A stretch of 64,000 bases of DNA from MWBF01 sp964614645 (GCA_964614645.1 CAZTMA010000003.1:31816-95815); one strand, 5' to 3'. Shown: positions 47,376-56,824, counted from the first letter of the stretch. Program-made: numbers and translations. Notes: a model not told the origin generated them from the sequence alone.

Positions 47376-47406
47376 ATTAGCAGCCTTCGCGTTTCAAATG
47401 CGTTTC
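47376..47406 (-). promoter_or_regulatory. Site C: paired GAAACGC repeats plus -10 box before the gene at 47312
   Basis: On the minus strand GAAACGC (47406-47400), ATTT, GAAACGC (47395-47389), 7 nt, GCTAAT (47381-47376). It begins 8 bp after the regulator gene's terminator, as expected for a separate promoter. Confidence 0.75.
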
Positions 47407-47414
47407 GTGCCGGC

Positions 47415-47444
47415 AAAAAGAAAGCCCTCGGGAGATCCGAGGGC
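47415..47444 (-). terminator. Intrinsic terminator of the regulator gene
   Basis: On the minus strand an 8-bp stem GCCCTCGG/CCGAGGGC with a 5-nt loop is followed by TTTCTTTTT. It ends the transcript of the regulator gene (stop at 47465) and separates it from site C. Confidence 0.9.
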
Positions 47445-47464
47445 CTGACCTGCTGCGAGGGCGA

Positions 47465-50400
47465 TCAGTCGCCGATGATCACATCGGGCCAGTACCATGG
47501 ACGGAGGCCCGAGAAGCGATAGCGGCGCACATGAGGTTTCATCAGCAGGTGGACGCGACTGTAGACCACGGGCAGAATCCCGACGGACGACACGAGCAAG
47601 CGATCAGCCGCCATGTAGTGTGCCAGGCGCTCACGGCTGTTCACGGCAGCGTGGGCACCATGTAGTATGGCGTCGTATTGCCCGTCCTGCCACCGCGAAC
47701 GCTGCCAGCGCAAACCGCCGCGCACGAAACTGTCAGGATCAGGATAATCCGCATGCCACGCTGTATAGTGCATGTCGAGACGCTCGGTCTGCATCCGATG
47801 CACAAACCGGGATCTCGGCAATACTTCCGTCCCGATTGCGATGCCTAACTGCGCGCGCCATTCGGCTGCTAGAAATGCGACCACGTGAGCAGAGGAGCTC
47901 TCCGAGAAGAGCGTCACCTGGGGAAAGCCCTCGCCGCCTGGATACCCTGCCTCGGACAACAACTGCCGCCCTGCGGCCGCATCGTACGGCAAACCGATGT
48001 TTGGGCTATGACCAGGTAGTCCAGGTGGAACGAACCCGCCCGTTGCAGGGCTGAACAAGCCCTTCAAGACGCCGTGCGCCAGGCGTACCCGATCGCAGGT
48101 CAATGCGAATGCCCGGCGGACGCGAGGGTCAACAAAGGGCGGCTGGGACGTATCGAAGCCGATGTGCCAGGTTTCGAGCAGTGAGCCGCTCATGAATTCC
48201 CCGGCGTGATGCTGCTGGATGAGCGCCAAGTCGGCCATGCTGCAATCGCTGCCCAACCGCACCACGTCCAGATCACCGGCGCCGTACAACTGCAAGGCGA
48301 CCCGAGGTTCGACATCGAGGGCCAGCATGACCTCCTGGAGATTGCCGTGCCAGCGTCCGTGATACCAGGGGTTACGCTCGAAACGCATTGACCGGCCTGG
48401 CTGCCAACTCCGGAGCGAGAAAGGGCCGTTCGTGACCAGAGCGCCAGTCTTTGGCTCGCTGCTGTGGCCGAGACCGACGACATGACGCGGTAAGGGTAGT
48501 GTGGCAGCATGGGCCAGCAGGTGCGGGAAGTACGGCGATGGCGCTTCGAGGTCGACGACCAAAGTTGCGTCATCCAATGCCTTGACTGCCACCGTGCCCG
48601 CGTCGGTGGCTGCTCCGCTGTGATAGGCCCGCGCTCCCTTGATGTCATCCAGGAGTTGCGCATTGGCAGACATCAGCTGCGGGTCGAGCAGGCGTTTCCA
48701 TGCGAATTCAAAGTCGTGCGCCGTCACCGGTGCGCCGTCGCTCCAGTGTACATCTCGGCGCAGGTGTACAAGGTAACGCTTACCCGCTTCCTGGACTTCC
48801 CAGCCGGCCGCAACATCCGGCGTGACCTCGAACTCGGGGCCGTGGCTGGCCAACCCACTGTAAAGCTGGGAGATGACTGCGGACGTCGCGACATCGATCC
48901 CTGTCGCAGGATTGAGCGATATAGGTTCCGACCAGTGAGTGTGCAACACCGAGCGAGCGTGCGCGAGCACCGGTGAACGTAGAGGGCGACTCTGATGCCA
49001 CAGCGGAAATGCTTTATCATAAGCCGTTGTCGCCTCGTCAAAGTTATCCGCCGCCTGAAAAGCGAGCCCGCTCTTCATGAAGGTGCGGGCGGCCCGTTCC
49101 TGCTCACCCAGGGCGACGAAGGCCTCTGCCGCGCGGCCATAATAGCGTGCTGCCTCTTCGTCAGCATTGAGCAGACGCTGCTGGTCGCCCGCTGCCAGCC
49201 AAAGCTCGGCCGCACGCGCGGGCTGACCGGCTGCGCTCCAGTGATGGGCAAGTTGCGCAGCACTCTCCGGCGTCGCGTGGCTGGATATCGCCTCCAGCGC
49301 CCTGGCTATTTCTCGATGTAGCGTCTTTCGACGCAGGGGGTTCAGGTTGCGGTACACCGCCGTCCGCAGCAGTTCATGGCTGAAGTCATACTGCTCGGTC
49401 TCCTGCTCGCGCAGCACATGCCGGTGCCACAGTTCGTCGAGCGCGCCCAGTGATGCCTCGTCGCTGAGCCCGGTTGCACGGGCTGCTACATCAATCGAGA
49501 ACGGACGACCAATCACAGCCGCCGCTTGGGCCAGGGCCCTTGCCGGTTCGGACAGCCGCTCCAACCGCTCGCGCATGATGGCATCCAAGCGTGGGGTCAA
49601 ACGAATGTGTTCGAAGCAGAGTTCGCAATCGTCGCGCGAGCAGCTCTCAACGGCTCGTTCCAACTCCCTCGTCTTGTCGGGGCCTGCGCGCAGAATCTCG
49701 ACGACGAATAGCGGGTTCCCGCCCGTGATGCGGTGAAGGCACCGGGCTGCGGTGGGCGAAAGCGGGGTGCCGGTCACACGCTCAGCAAGGTCCGCGGTTG
49801 CATTCATGCTGAGCGGTCGAATCCCCAATTCATGCCACAAGCCGCGAGCCTGAAGGCTCGCACGCAAGGTCATTAGGTTCGGGTCGTTTTGTAGGGCTTC
49901 GCTGCGGGCCGTCGCTACCACGAGGAACGGTGCTTCGACGCTCCGGATGGCGTACGCCAACCAATTCAGTGTCCACGCGTCGCAGAGATGAAGATCATCG
50001 ATCAGGAAGACCGATGGCGCGCTTCCTTTCGGCGCCAGCGTATTTGCCAGCGCGTCCCAGAGCAAGTGCTGCGTCAGAGCCGCATCGGCCCCGTCTAGAA
50101 CCGGGCTCTCCTCCACCGCAGGGCCCATCAAAGGCATGATTCGCGCGGTAAGTGTGCGGGGAGCATGCTGCAAGCGCTCAGTGAGCGTTCCGCCACGCAA
50201 CCACTGAACGATAGGCGCGTAGGCGAGGTCGCGCGACGCCGCATAACACTGTGCGCGTGCCGTCTTGCTGCCGCGTTCACGCGTGAAGGCGATGAAGGAT
50301 TCGGCCAGGCGGGTGCATCCGACGCCCGCTTCACCGGTCAGGAGCACCCCGGAAGGCCTTCCTACCAGCGCCTCCTGCCAGCGCGTTACCAGGTAGCGCC

Positions 50401-51229
50401 ACTCCGCGTCTCGCCCTATGACCGGCGCCTCATTCACTTGCGGCTGCGGCCGCAGCTCGTCCGCTGGCTGTGCCTCGTCAATGCGCAATAGATGTTGGTG
50501 CAAGGCTTGCGTTTCCGGATCAGGGTCCACGCCCAACTCGCGTCTCAGCAATCCGGCATAACCATGGTATGTCCGCAGAGCTCCTGTGCGATTACCCCGG
50601 GCCAGCCGAACCTGCATCTGCAGCCGGTATCCGCTCTCGCGGAACGCGTCCACGCTTAGCAAGGTTCGCAAGTGCGCTTCGGCTTCCTCGTACTTTTGCT
50701 GCTCGAAGCCAAGCACCGCCAGGCGTTCGAGCACATCGAGGTAGGCGAGTCGCAACTGCTCCCGCGGAGCATTCACCCAGTCGTCGTAATAGTCCGGGAG
50801 GAGTTCGCCCGCATAGATCCCAGCCGCCGAGGACAGCCCCTGCGCTTCTCCGTGCAAATCGCCGGCGCGCCTGGCCTTTTCCGCACCCGCCAGGGCCTGC
50901 TTGAAGTCCTCAACGTCCAGCCTCATGTTACTCTGCCGCCAGGCCAGCGTCTCAGACTCGAGGGTTAGGAACTGGCCCAACTCGGGGAATGTGTCGCGGA
51001 AGCGATGCAGCAGGGTGCGCAAGTTGTTTAGTGCCTGCCGTTCGCTGGTGTCGGGCCAGAATGCGAAAGCCAAACGACGGCGTGTGGACATTGTATCCGA
51101 GTGCAGGAGAAGATACGCCAGCAACCGCTGAGGTCGCCCCTGCCGCACCTCAAGATCCCCCCGACAACTGCAGTGGACTCGGAAACCGCCCAACAGTCCA
51201 AAACTGAGTCGCTCCTGTGATGCGATCAT
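47465..51229 (-). CDS. BTAD-AAA-TPR regulator fused to a family-5 solute-binding domain
   Basis: 1254 residues. In order: winged helix (about 8-95, LSFGLLGGFRVHCSCRGDLE, RLAFAFWPDTSERQALNNLR), BTAD (105-250, EAHLRTLLSVDAFRESGYRL, LLRRELGVDPDPETQALHQH), AAA domain (300-560), a TPR-like helical part (about 600-760) and an SBP_bac_5 domain (about 765-1254, SEPISLNPATGIDVATSAVI, HLRRDVHWSDGAPVTAHDFE). Walker A reads GEAGVGCT, with Cys for the essential Lys; Walker B is LIDDLHLCD. No signal peptide, so the binding domain is cytoplasmic, a ligand-sensor arrangement like SgrR. The ATG at 51229 has GGAGG 9 nt upstream. It probably controls sites A, B and C. Confidence 0.9.
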   Translation of the reverse strand: MIASQERLSFGLLGGFRVHCSCRGDLEVRQGRPQRLLAYLLLHSDTMSTRRRLAFAFWPDTSERQALNNLRTLLHRFRDTFPELGQFLTLESETLAWRQSNMRLDVEDFKQALAGAEKARRAGDLHGEAQGLSSAAGIYAGELLPDYYDDWVNAPREQLRLAYLDVLERLAVLGFEQQKYEEAEAHLRTLLSVDAFRESGYRLQMQVRLARGNRTGALRTYHGYAGLLRRELGVDPDPETQALHQHLLRIDEAQPADELRPQPQVNEAPVIGRDAEWRYLVTRWQEALVGRPSGVLLTGEAGVGCTRLAESFIAFTRERGSKTARAQCYAASRDLAYAPIVQWLRGGTLTERLQHAPRTLTARIMPLMGPAVEESPVLDGADAALTQHLLWDALANTLAPKGSAPSVFLIDDLHLCDAWTLNWLAYAIRSVEAPFLVVATARSEALQNDPNLMTLRASLQARGLWHELGIRPLSMNATADLAERVTGTPLSPTAARCLHRITGGNPLFVVEILRAGPDKTRELERAVESCSRDDCELCFEHIRLTPRLDAIMRERLERLSEPARALAQAAAVIGRPFSIDVAARATGLSDEASLGALDELWHRHVLREQETEQYDFSHELLRTAVYRNLNPLRRKTLHREIARALEAISSHATPESAAQLAHHWSAAGQPARAAELWLAAGDQQRLLNADEEAARYYGRAAEAFVALGEQERAARTFMKSGLAFQAADNFDEATTAYDKAFPLWHQSRPLRSPVLAHARSVLHTHWSEPISLNPATGIDVATSAVISQLYSGLASHGPEFEVTPDVAAGWEVQEAGKRYLVHLRRDVHWSDGAPVTAHDFEFAWKRLLDPQLMSANAQLLDDIKGARAYHSGAATDAGTVAVKALDDATLVVDLEAPSPYFPHLLAHAATLPLPRHVVGLGHSSEPKTGALVTNGPFSLRSWQPGRSMRFERNPWYHGRWHGNLQEVMLALDVEPRVALQLYGAGDLDVVRLGSDCSMADLALIQQHHAGEFMSGSLLETWHIGFDTSQPPFVDPRVRRAFALTCDRVRLAHGVLKGLFSPATGGFVPPGLPGHSPNIGLPYDAAAGRQLLSEAGYPGGEGFPQVTLFSESSSAHVVAFLAAEWRAQLGIAIGTEVLPRSRFVHRMQTERLDMHYTAWHADYPDPDSFVRGGLRWQRSRWQDGQYDAILHGAHAAVNSRERLAHYMAADRLLVSSVGILPVVYSRVHLLMKPHVRRYRFSGLRPWYWPDVIIGD

Positions 51230-51379
51230 TTCTGTCTGCCTCCAAGAATACCAAGCCATGTTCAGCAGATGCATCTACCCAAAGTGAGCGATACCGAACT
51301 CAAGCTCCGTCATTGGAGGGACTGGTGGCGCGTGGCGCCGGGCAGGCTACAGGGAGACAACGACAAACCAGCCACAATG

Positions 51380-51408
51380 AGTATACAAGACGATATTTAG
51401 TGGGGCAA
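51380..51408 (-). promoter_or_regulatory. Predicted promoter of the regulator gene
   Basis: On the minus strand TTGCCC (51408-51403), 17 bp, TATACT (51385-51380). No GAAACGC repeat is present here, so the regulator does not look self-activated. The leader would be about 145 nt. Confidence 0.6.
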
Positions 51409-51998
51409 GCTCATTAAGTAGCAGGCAGTCTAGGCCAAAAGAACTAGACGACGCCGCTGAAGTCATTGGGGACTACGATTGCGAGCAACTTAGCGGCGCG
51501 GAGGTTTCCAGAGCCGGTCGACAGCAAGGCCAACGTGGTATAATGACAGTGCGGTTGTGCAGTGGCCAATCAGTTATTGGGCTGGATGCTGTGCTGGAGA
51601 CGACCATGACTGTTTTCTCGCCACCCAGCCATGTCGTCCAGAGCGCGGGTCGGCTGGATCTCGCGGATCACTTTCAGCGCAGATCAGGGAGTCAGACCTT
51701 TCGCCAAGCAAGTCCAGCATGAGGGGAGCAGGCCCAATAGGGCGTTGGAAAGCGGACATAGTACGAACTGGTTCCGAGTTTGAGGGTGGCACGAGCGAAT
51801 AGCGTGCCTTGGTTCTCACGGATGCATTCCTTACGAGGAGGGTTTATCGGGGATTATCTTAAGAAACACGCACATCATCACGAGGATACACGGAGACGCT
51901 AACCGGTCTCGGTACGCATGGATGATGATGTCGGAAACTTCACGGACAGCGAAAAAGGCATGACCGTGGCATCTCAGGTGCGAGGGATCGCATTTTGA
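51409..51998. other. Region without recognised genes at the right island edge
   Basis: About 590 bp between the regulator promoter and the right repeat. Open frames of 81 codons exist on both strands but show no family signature or ribosome site. This is where an integrase gene would be expected; I see no trace of one. Confidence 0.6.
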
Positions 51999-52043
<45 letters not shown>

Positions 52044-52047
52044 TAGT

Positions 52048-52091
52048 CCACAAGGGCAGGTGAAGTGATCGCCCTTGTGGTTTTTTGTTTG
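52048..52091 (+). terminator. Strong intrinsic terminator, probably the original tRNA-Pro terminator
   Basis: A perfect 10-bp stem CCACAAGGGC/GCCCTTGTGG with a 13-nt loop, then TTTTTTGTTTG. It lies just behind the truncated tRNA copy with no plus-strand gene to end, as expected if integration separated it from the tRNA. Confidence 0.88.
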
Positions 52092-52116
52092 TGGCGCGGG
52101 CCAAATCACACCGGCA

Positions 52117-53565
52117 CTAGATTACATCTTCTTGCATGCAGATGTGCATGGCGGCCGTAGTGAACGCCCTCGGCAAGGCCAGGATGTTCGGCCTCTCACC
52201 TACATACTTTCGCTGTGCGTCCTGCAACGCTTCCTCGAACGTCCCGCGCGTCTTCATCCCCATGCCGCGCGCATATCCCGGTTCGCTGGCGCCCACGATG
52301 TATATCGCCGCAGTGTGCATCTCGGCAATGTGCGCACACGATAGCATGGAGAATGCATGGAAGGGATGGTAACCCCAGTTATAGCGGTACTGGTCCGTAT
52401 ACTCCTTGCGGGTGGCGAAGTATTCGGCGTAGCGGGCCATGTCCGATAACTGGTTGTTGTAGTTGCCCTGGAAGACGTTGTAGGTCGCCTCGTACGATGG
52501 GAACTCCTCGCGGTGCCAATAACCGTTGCACAATGATGAGGCGATGATGACGCAGTTATCTTTCAGGACGCGCTTGTGGCGCAGGATCTGCGCGGAAATG
52601 GCCTGCATCATCAGGATCGGGTTCGTCCCCATGCCGTTCCCGTAGTGGAAGGCCTGCGGCAGCCCGAAAACCATCACGTCGTACTTTTTGTCCGCCCACT
52701 TCGCAAAGGTCCGCTCATCTGCGACCCCCCATGCCAGGGGCTGCATCTCTCGGGCATAACCCGAGAAGACCGCGATCTGCCGCGCCTGCGTGTCGAGCAC
52801 TGCATCGACGCAGAAGAACTTCTTTCCCATGCACTTCTCCATATACATACCGATATGGTCGAACTTCAAGCGCATGAGGCTCCTGGTCGTGGCCGGGGTA
52901 AAATCAGGCCGGTGCATCACGTCAGGGTTGTGATGCTCCGCAATGCAGCGCCAGTGCGTGATGCCGGTCGCGGGGTGCTTGTAACCGCCGGAATAGCCGC
53001 CGTACGGATTGCCAAGAACGTGGCCGATCGTGACTACGAAATCGGACTCGTACACCTCTTTATTCATGATGACACGGTCGCCGAGTTCGTCGAGGCCCAG
53101 GTCGACCAGGTTGTCGTAGTCCTCGCTGTCGTGATTGACAATCTGCTTGGCACCCCAGAACTCATCGAAGACGCGGGGGCCGAGCAGCGAACGTATCTCC
53201 TGCGGTGTGTTCTTGCGGTGAAGGCCGTTGGAGCAGATGAGTTTGATGTCCTGCTTCCGTACGCCTGCCTTCCGCAGCTCCTCGAGCACGAGCGGGATGG
53301 CGACGATGCGGTGCGCGGTCGGATGTGTGCCGCCCTTCACCCGGTCGGGGAAGACGATCGTGACCTTGTCTCCCTCCTTGACGCTTCCAGGGATCGGAGG
53401 CATACCGATCGGGTTGCGAATGGAACGGAGCGTCTCGGCCTCCACCCGGTCGAGCGGGATGTGGGGCGGGTCGGGAACCGTTTCGCCGGGAATGAAGACG
53501 TCGACGTTGGCTTCGGCGAAATCGGCTTCCAGAAAACCGGGGCCGTATTCAAAGGTTAGCTTCAT
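52117..53565 (-). CDS. LarA-like (DUF2088) nickel-pincer racemase/epimerase family protein
   Basis: 482 residues. Family members use a nickel-pincer nucleotide covalently held by a Lys to racemise or epimerise hydroxy acids; which substrate is used cannot be told. Motifs: FPDRVKGGTHPTAHRIV near 75, SNGLHRKNT near 115, NHDSEDYDNLVDLG, TIGHV, GGYSGGYKHPATGI with the likely cofactor-binding Lys near 200. The length is above the usual 425 or so of LarA. The ATG at 53565 has GGAGAG upstream. It lies just outside the island and converges with the displaced tRNA terminator. No larBCE cofactor genes are in the window. Confidence 0.87.
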   Translation of the reverse strand: MKLTFEYGPGFLEADFAEANVDVFIPGETVPDPPHIPLDRVEAETLRSIRNPIGMPPIPGSVKEGDKVTIVFPDRVKGGTHPTAHRIVAIPLVLEELRKAGVRKQDIKLICSNGLHRKNTPQEIRSLLGPRVFDEFWGAKQIVNHDSEDYDNLVDLGLDELGDRVIMNKEVYESDFVVTIGHVLGNPYGGYSGGYKHPATGITHWRCIAEHHNPDVMHRPDFTPATTRSLMRLKFDHIGMYMEKCMGKKFFCVDAVLDTQARQIAVFSGYAREMQPLAWGVADERTFAKWADKKYDVMVFGLPQAFHYGNGMGTNPILMMQAISAQILRHKRVLKDNCVIIASSLCNGYWHREEFPSYEATYNVFQGNYNNQLSDMARYAEYFATRKEYTDQYRYNWGYHPFHAFSMLSCAHIAEMHTAAIYIVGASEPGYARGMGMKTRGTFEEALQDAQRKYVGERPNILALPRAFTTAAMHICMQEDVI

Positions 53566-53673
53566 ATTGTCTCTCCAAGCGGGTCATAGGGGCTATTATC
53601 ATCCCCACGGCTGCTCCTGGCAAGGGCCCTGGATTTCCTCCTGTAAGGTTGAATCCGGTCATTCGCTGCCCGG

Positions 53674-53702
53674 TTGACGCAACTGCCGCTTCCGGCTAGA
53701 AT
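53674..53702 (+). promoter_or_regulatory. Predicted promoter of the GH3 gene
   Basis: TTGACG (53674-53679), 17-bp spacer, TAGAAT (53697-53702). The start codon lies 33 bp downstream of the -10 box. Confidence 0.75.
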
Positions 53703-53734
53703 GATGGCACGTCCGAATCCCGGATTCAGCAACC

Positions 53735-56700
53735 ATGCGAAGATGCTCCCCTTTCCTGCTCGTACTGCTCTGGCTCCTCACGCTCTGGCTGCCGCCGGCA
53801 GGCTTGCTGCAGGCTGCACCGCCGGGCGAAGAGCAGGCTCAGACGCGGCCGACAGACCCTCCGCCGCCCAGTCCGACCTTAACTCCCACGCCTGCACCCC
53901 CTGTCGATCCCAGGTTCGTGCTCGACCAGATGAGCGTGGCCGACAAGGTGGGCCAGCTCTTTCTTATTACCTTTGAGGGCGACAGCGCGCCGCCCGACTC
54001 GGATGTTGCGGTGTTGGTGCGCGACTATCGGGTCGGCGGCGTCGTGCTGCTGCCGGAGAACGGCAACTTCCGCAATACATCGGTGACGTCGGAAGCGCCG
54101 GCTGAAGTACCTGTTGATGCCGAGACGGTCAGGACTGCGCGGGGCGAGCGCACGACCCCCGAGCAAATTGCCGCACTGGCCAACGAATTGCAGGTGCTGG
54201 CCATCAGCCCACCGCTGGCGATTCCGGTCACGGCCACCATCACCAGCACGACAGGGCTGACGGTTACCGCTGACGTCACGGCCACATTGCCCTTGACCGC
54301 AACGTTGCCAGTGACCGCGACCGCCGAACCCAGCGTGGAAGGTGCTGTCACACCCGAACCGGTGCTGGCCGAGGATGCCGGTATCCCGATCCCCCTGTTC
54401 ATTGCGCTGGACTGGCTTGGCGACGATGGCTCGTTCTTCGGCGGCGCCGGAGGGTTCACCCCACTCCCCAGTGCGATGGCGATTGCCGCAACGTGGTCGA
54501 CACAGATGGCCGAGCAGGTGGGCAGTGTGGTCGGTCAGGAGCTCTCGATCACCGGCGTCAACATGCTCCTCGGGCCGACACTCGACGTACTGGATGTGCC
54601 GCGGCCCGGCGGCAAGGGCGACCTGGATACGCGCACGTTCGGCGGCGACCCCTTCTGGGTGGGCCAGATGGGCAAGGCCTTCATCCGGGGCGTCCAGTCT
54701 GGCAGCGGCAACCAGGTCCTGACGGTGGCTGAGCACTTCCCGGGGCAGGGCGGCAGCGACCGCCGGCCCGAGGAGGAAGTCGCGACCATCCAGAAATCCG
54801 TGGAACAGCTGCGCCAGATCGAACTGGCGCCTTTTGCTGCCGTGACAGCGGGCGATAATCTGCGCGCGCCGGGCATCACCCCGGCCATGATGACCGCGCA
54901 CATCCGCTATCGCGGCTTCCAGGGCAACATCCGCGAGCTGACACCCCCCATCAGCCTTGCGCCCCAACTGCAGGACCTGATGGAGCTGCCGGAGTTCGCA
55001 CCGTGGCGGGCAGCCGGCGGCGTGCTGGTCAGCGACGCGCTGGGCGTGCCGGCTCTGCGCCGCTATTACGACCCAACTCTCACCAATTTCCCCCACCGGC
55101 AGGTCGCGCAGCACGCTTTCCTGGCCGGCAACGACCTGCTGTACCTGGGCCGGTTCGGGCTGACGGATGCATGGAGCGACCAGTTCACTGCCATCAAGGA
55201 GACGATTCTCTTCTTCCAGGAGAAATACCAGACGGATGCGGGCTTCCGCGCTCGTGTCGATGCCTCCGTGGAGCGGATCATCCGGCTCAAACTGGATACC
55301 TATGGCGGCCGCTGGCAGCCGGGCACGGACGTTCCACTCGACGTGGCGCGCGAGGTCGGAGAAGTCAGTCAGCAGGTCGGCCAGAGTCTCAACGTCACCC
55401 AGGCCGTGGCCCGCGCGAGCATGACGCTTATTTACCCGGGCCGCGATGAACTGGCCGACCGGATGCCCAGCGCGCCGCTGGCGAACGAGAAGATCCTCGT
55501 CTTCACGGACACGCGCACCGTGCGCGAGTGCGCCGCGTGCGAGGCCCTGCCGCTCATCAATGAACTGGCAATAGAAGAGATCATCATGCGGCTGTACGGG
55601 CCGGGCGCCACACGGCAGGTGCTTGCAGAGCAGGTGCGTAGCCTCAGCTTTGCCAACCTCAACGGGCTGCTCACCGGTACGGGCCAACAGAACGAGGTCG
55701 TGGAGCAGGCCATTGCCGAGGCTCAATGGATCGTGTTCGCCCAGTTGGACTATAATCCGGAGGAGTACCCCGACTCCACTGCGCTGCGCACGTTCCTGGC
55801 CCGCCGGTCCGATAGCCTGCGCGACAAGCGGCTCGTCGTGCTGGCGTTCAGCGCACCCTACTATCTGGACACCACCGAAATCAGCAAACTGACCGCGTAT
55901 TTCGGGGTGTACAGTCACTCTACGCCGTTCCTCGAAGCGGCGGTGCGCGCGCTGTTCCGTGAGTTTACGCCTGCAGGCTCGCCACCGGTCACGGTGACGG
56001 GCATCAACTACGAGCTGATTCGCCAGCTTGAGCCGGCGCCGGGGCAGATTATCTCGCTGGCCCCGGCCGGCTCAGGCGACGTTATCAGCGGCAGCATCCA
56101 GGTCGGGAGCCAGATTGAACTCGAAACCGGCGTGATTCTCGACCGCAAGGGGAATCCCGTGCCCGATGGCACGCCTGTACAGTTCCATCTGCAATACCCC
56201 ACCGAATCGCTGACGCTTGCACCCAAGAGTGAGACCACGGTGGGCGGCCGCGCGCGTACCGTCGTCCCGCTCGACCGGCCCGGCGAACTGTGGATTACCG
56301 TGCAGGCCGGCGAGGCGCGCGATTCGACGCGCATCGTGCTGAAGGTCGGCGGCGATGCGCCCGGCAGCATTGCGACCGTCGTTCCGACGGCCACGCCGCA
56401 GCCGACTGCGACCGCGACGCCGACGCCCGTGCCCTCTCCGACGGCCAGCCCGACGCCGGAGCCCAGCCCAACGCCCTCTGAGTTGTCGTCATCCAACTCA
56501 AGCCAGCCGCGCGTCGGCATGCCTGCATTTCTGTATGCGCTGATTGGTACGCTGCTGGCAGGCGGCCTCGCGTTTTTGGTCATGCGTCGCGGCATTTCCG
56601 AGAGCAACACGCCCTATGCCCACCTCATCGAGGCAGTGGTGGCGGCCCTGTGGGCGGGCGCGGCCGCGTGGATGGCGTACTTGCTGTATGCGGTGGGCTG

Positions 56701-56818
56701 GCTGCCCGGCTCGACAGAGTGGCAGTCCAAGGGCTATGCGTGGGCCGCGGGCGCGGTCACGTTTGTGGGCGGGGTGCTATCTTTGATCTGGACCGCGCGG
56801 CGCCAAGTGAAGGGGTGA
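53735..56818 (+). CDS. Membrane-anchored glycoside hydrolase family 3 protein
   Basis: 1027 residues. A signal peptide (FLLVLLWLLTLWLPPAGLLQ) and Pro-rich linker precede a GH3 N-terminal domain from about 65 (LDQMSVADKVGQLFLITFEG), with the catalytic-site blocks AEHFPGQGGSD near 331 and VLVSDALGV near 430, where Asp is the likely nucleophile. This resembles NagZ-type beta-N-acetylhexosaminidases. A Thr-rich stretch at about 160-210 interrupts the barrel. A second domain follows, then a Pro/Thr-rich spacer (882-922) and hydrophobic segments near 930-950, 968-990 and 1002-1022, so the enzyme is displayed on the cell surface. The ATG at 53735 lacks a clear ribosome site. Confidence 0.87.
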   Translation: MRRCSPFLLVLLWLLTLWLPPAGLLQAAPPGEEQAQTRPTDPPPPSPTLTPTPAPPVDPRFVLDQMSVADKVGQLFLITFEGDSAPPDSDVAVLVRDYRVGGVVLLPENGNFRNTSVTSEAPAEVPVDAETVRTARGERTTPEQIAALANELQVLAISPPLAIPVTATITSTTGLTVTADVTATLPLTATLPVTATAEPSVEGAVTPEPVLAEDAGIPIPLFIALDWLGDDGSFFGGAGGFTPLPSAMAIAATWSTQMAEQVGSVVGQELSITGVNMLLGPTLDVLDVPRPGGKGDLDTRTFGGDPFWVGQMGKAFIRGVQSGSGNQVLTVAEHFPGQGGSDRRPEEEVATIQKSVEQLRQIELAPFAAVTAGDNLRAPGITPAMMTAHIRYRGFQGNIRELTPPISLAPQLQDLMELPEFAPWRAAGGVLVSDALGVPALRRYYDPTLTNFPHRQVAQHAFLAGNDLLYLGRFGLTDAWSDQFTAIKETILFFQEKYQTDAGFRARVDASVERIIRLKLDTYGGRWQPGTDVPLDVAREVGEVSQQVGQSLNVTQAVARASMTLIYPGRDELADRMPSAPLANEKILVFTDTRTVRECAACEALPLINELAIEEIIMRLYGPGATRQVLAEQVRSLSFANLNGLLTGTGQQNEVVEQAIAEAQWIVFAQLDYNPEEYPDSTALRTFLARRSDSLRDKRLVVLAFSAPYYLDTTEISKLTAYFGVYSHSTPFLEAAVRALFREFTPAGSPPVTVTGINYELIRQLEPAPGQIISLAPAGSGDVISGSIQVGSQIELETGVILDRKGNPVPDGTPVQFHLQYPTESLTLAPKSETTVGGRARTVVPLDRPGELWITVQAGEARDSTRIVLKVGGDAPGSIATVVPTATPQPTATATPTPVPSPTASPTPEPSPTPSELSSSNSSQPRVGMPAFLYALIGTLLAGGLAFLVMRRGISESNTPYAHLIEAVVAALWAGAAAWMAYLLYAVGWLPGSTEWQSKGYAWAAGAVTFVGGVLSLIWTARRQVKG

Positions 56819-56824
56819 AGCAAA

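Noticed and set aside
53879..55918. 679-codon frame on the minus strand
   Set aside because: It is the antisense shadow of the GH3 gene, with composition typical of a high-GC complement and no family signature.
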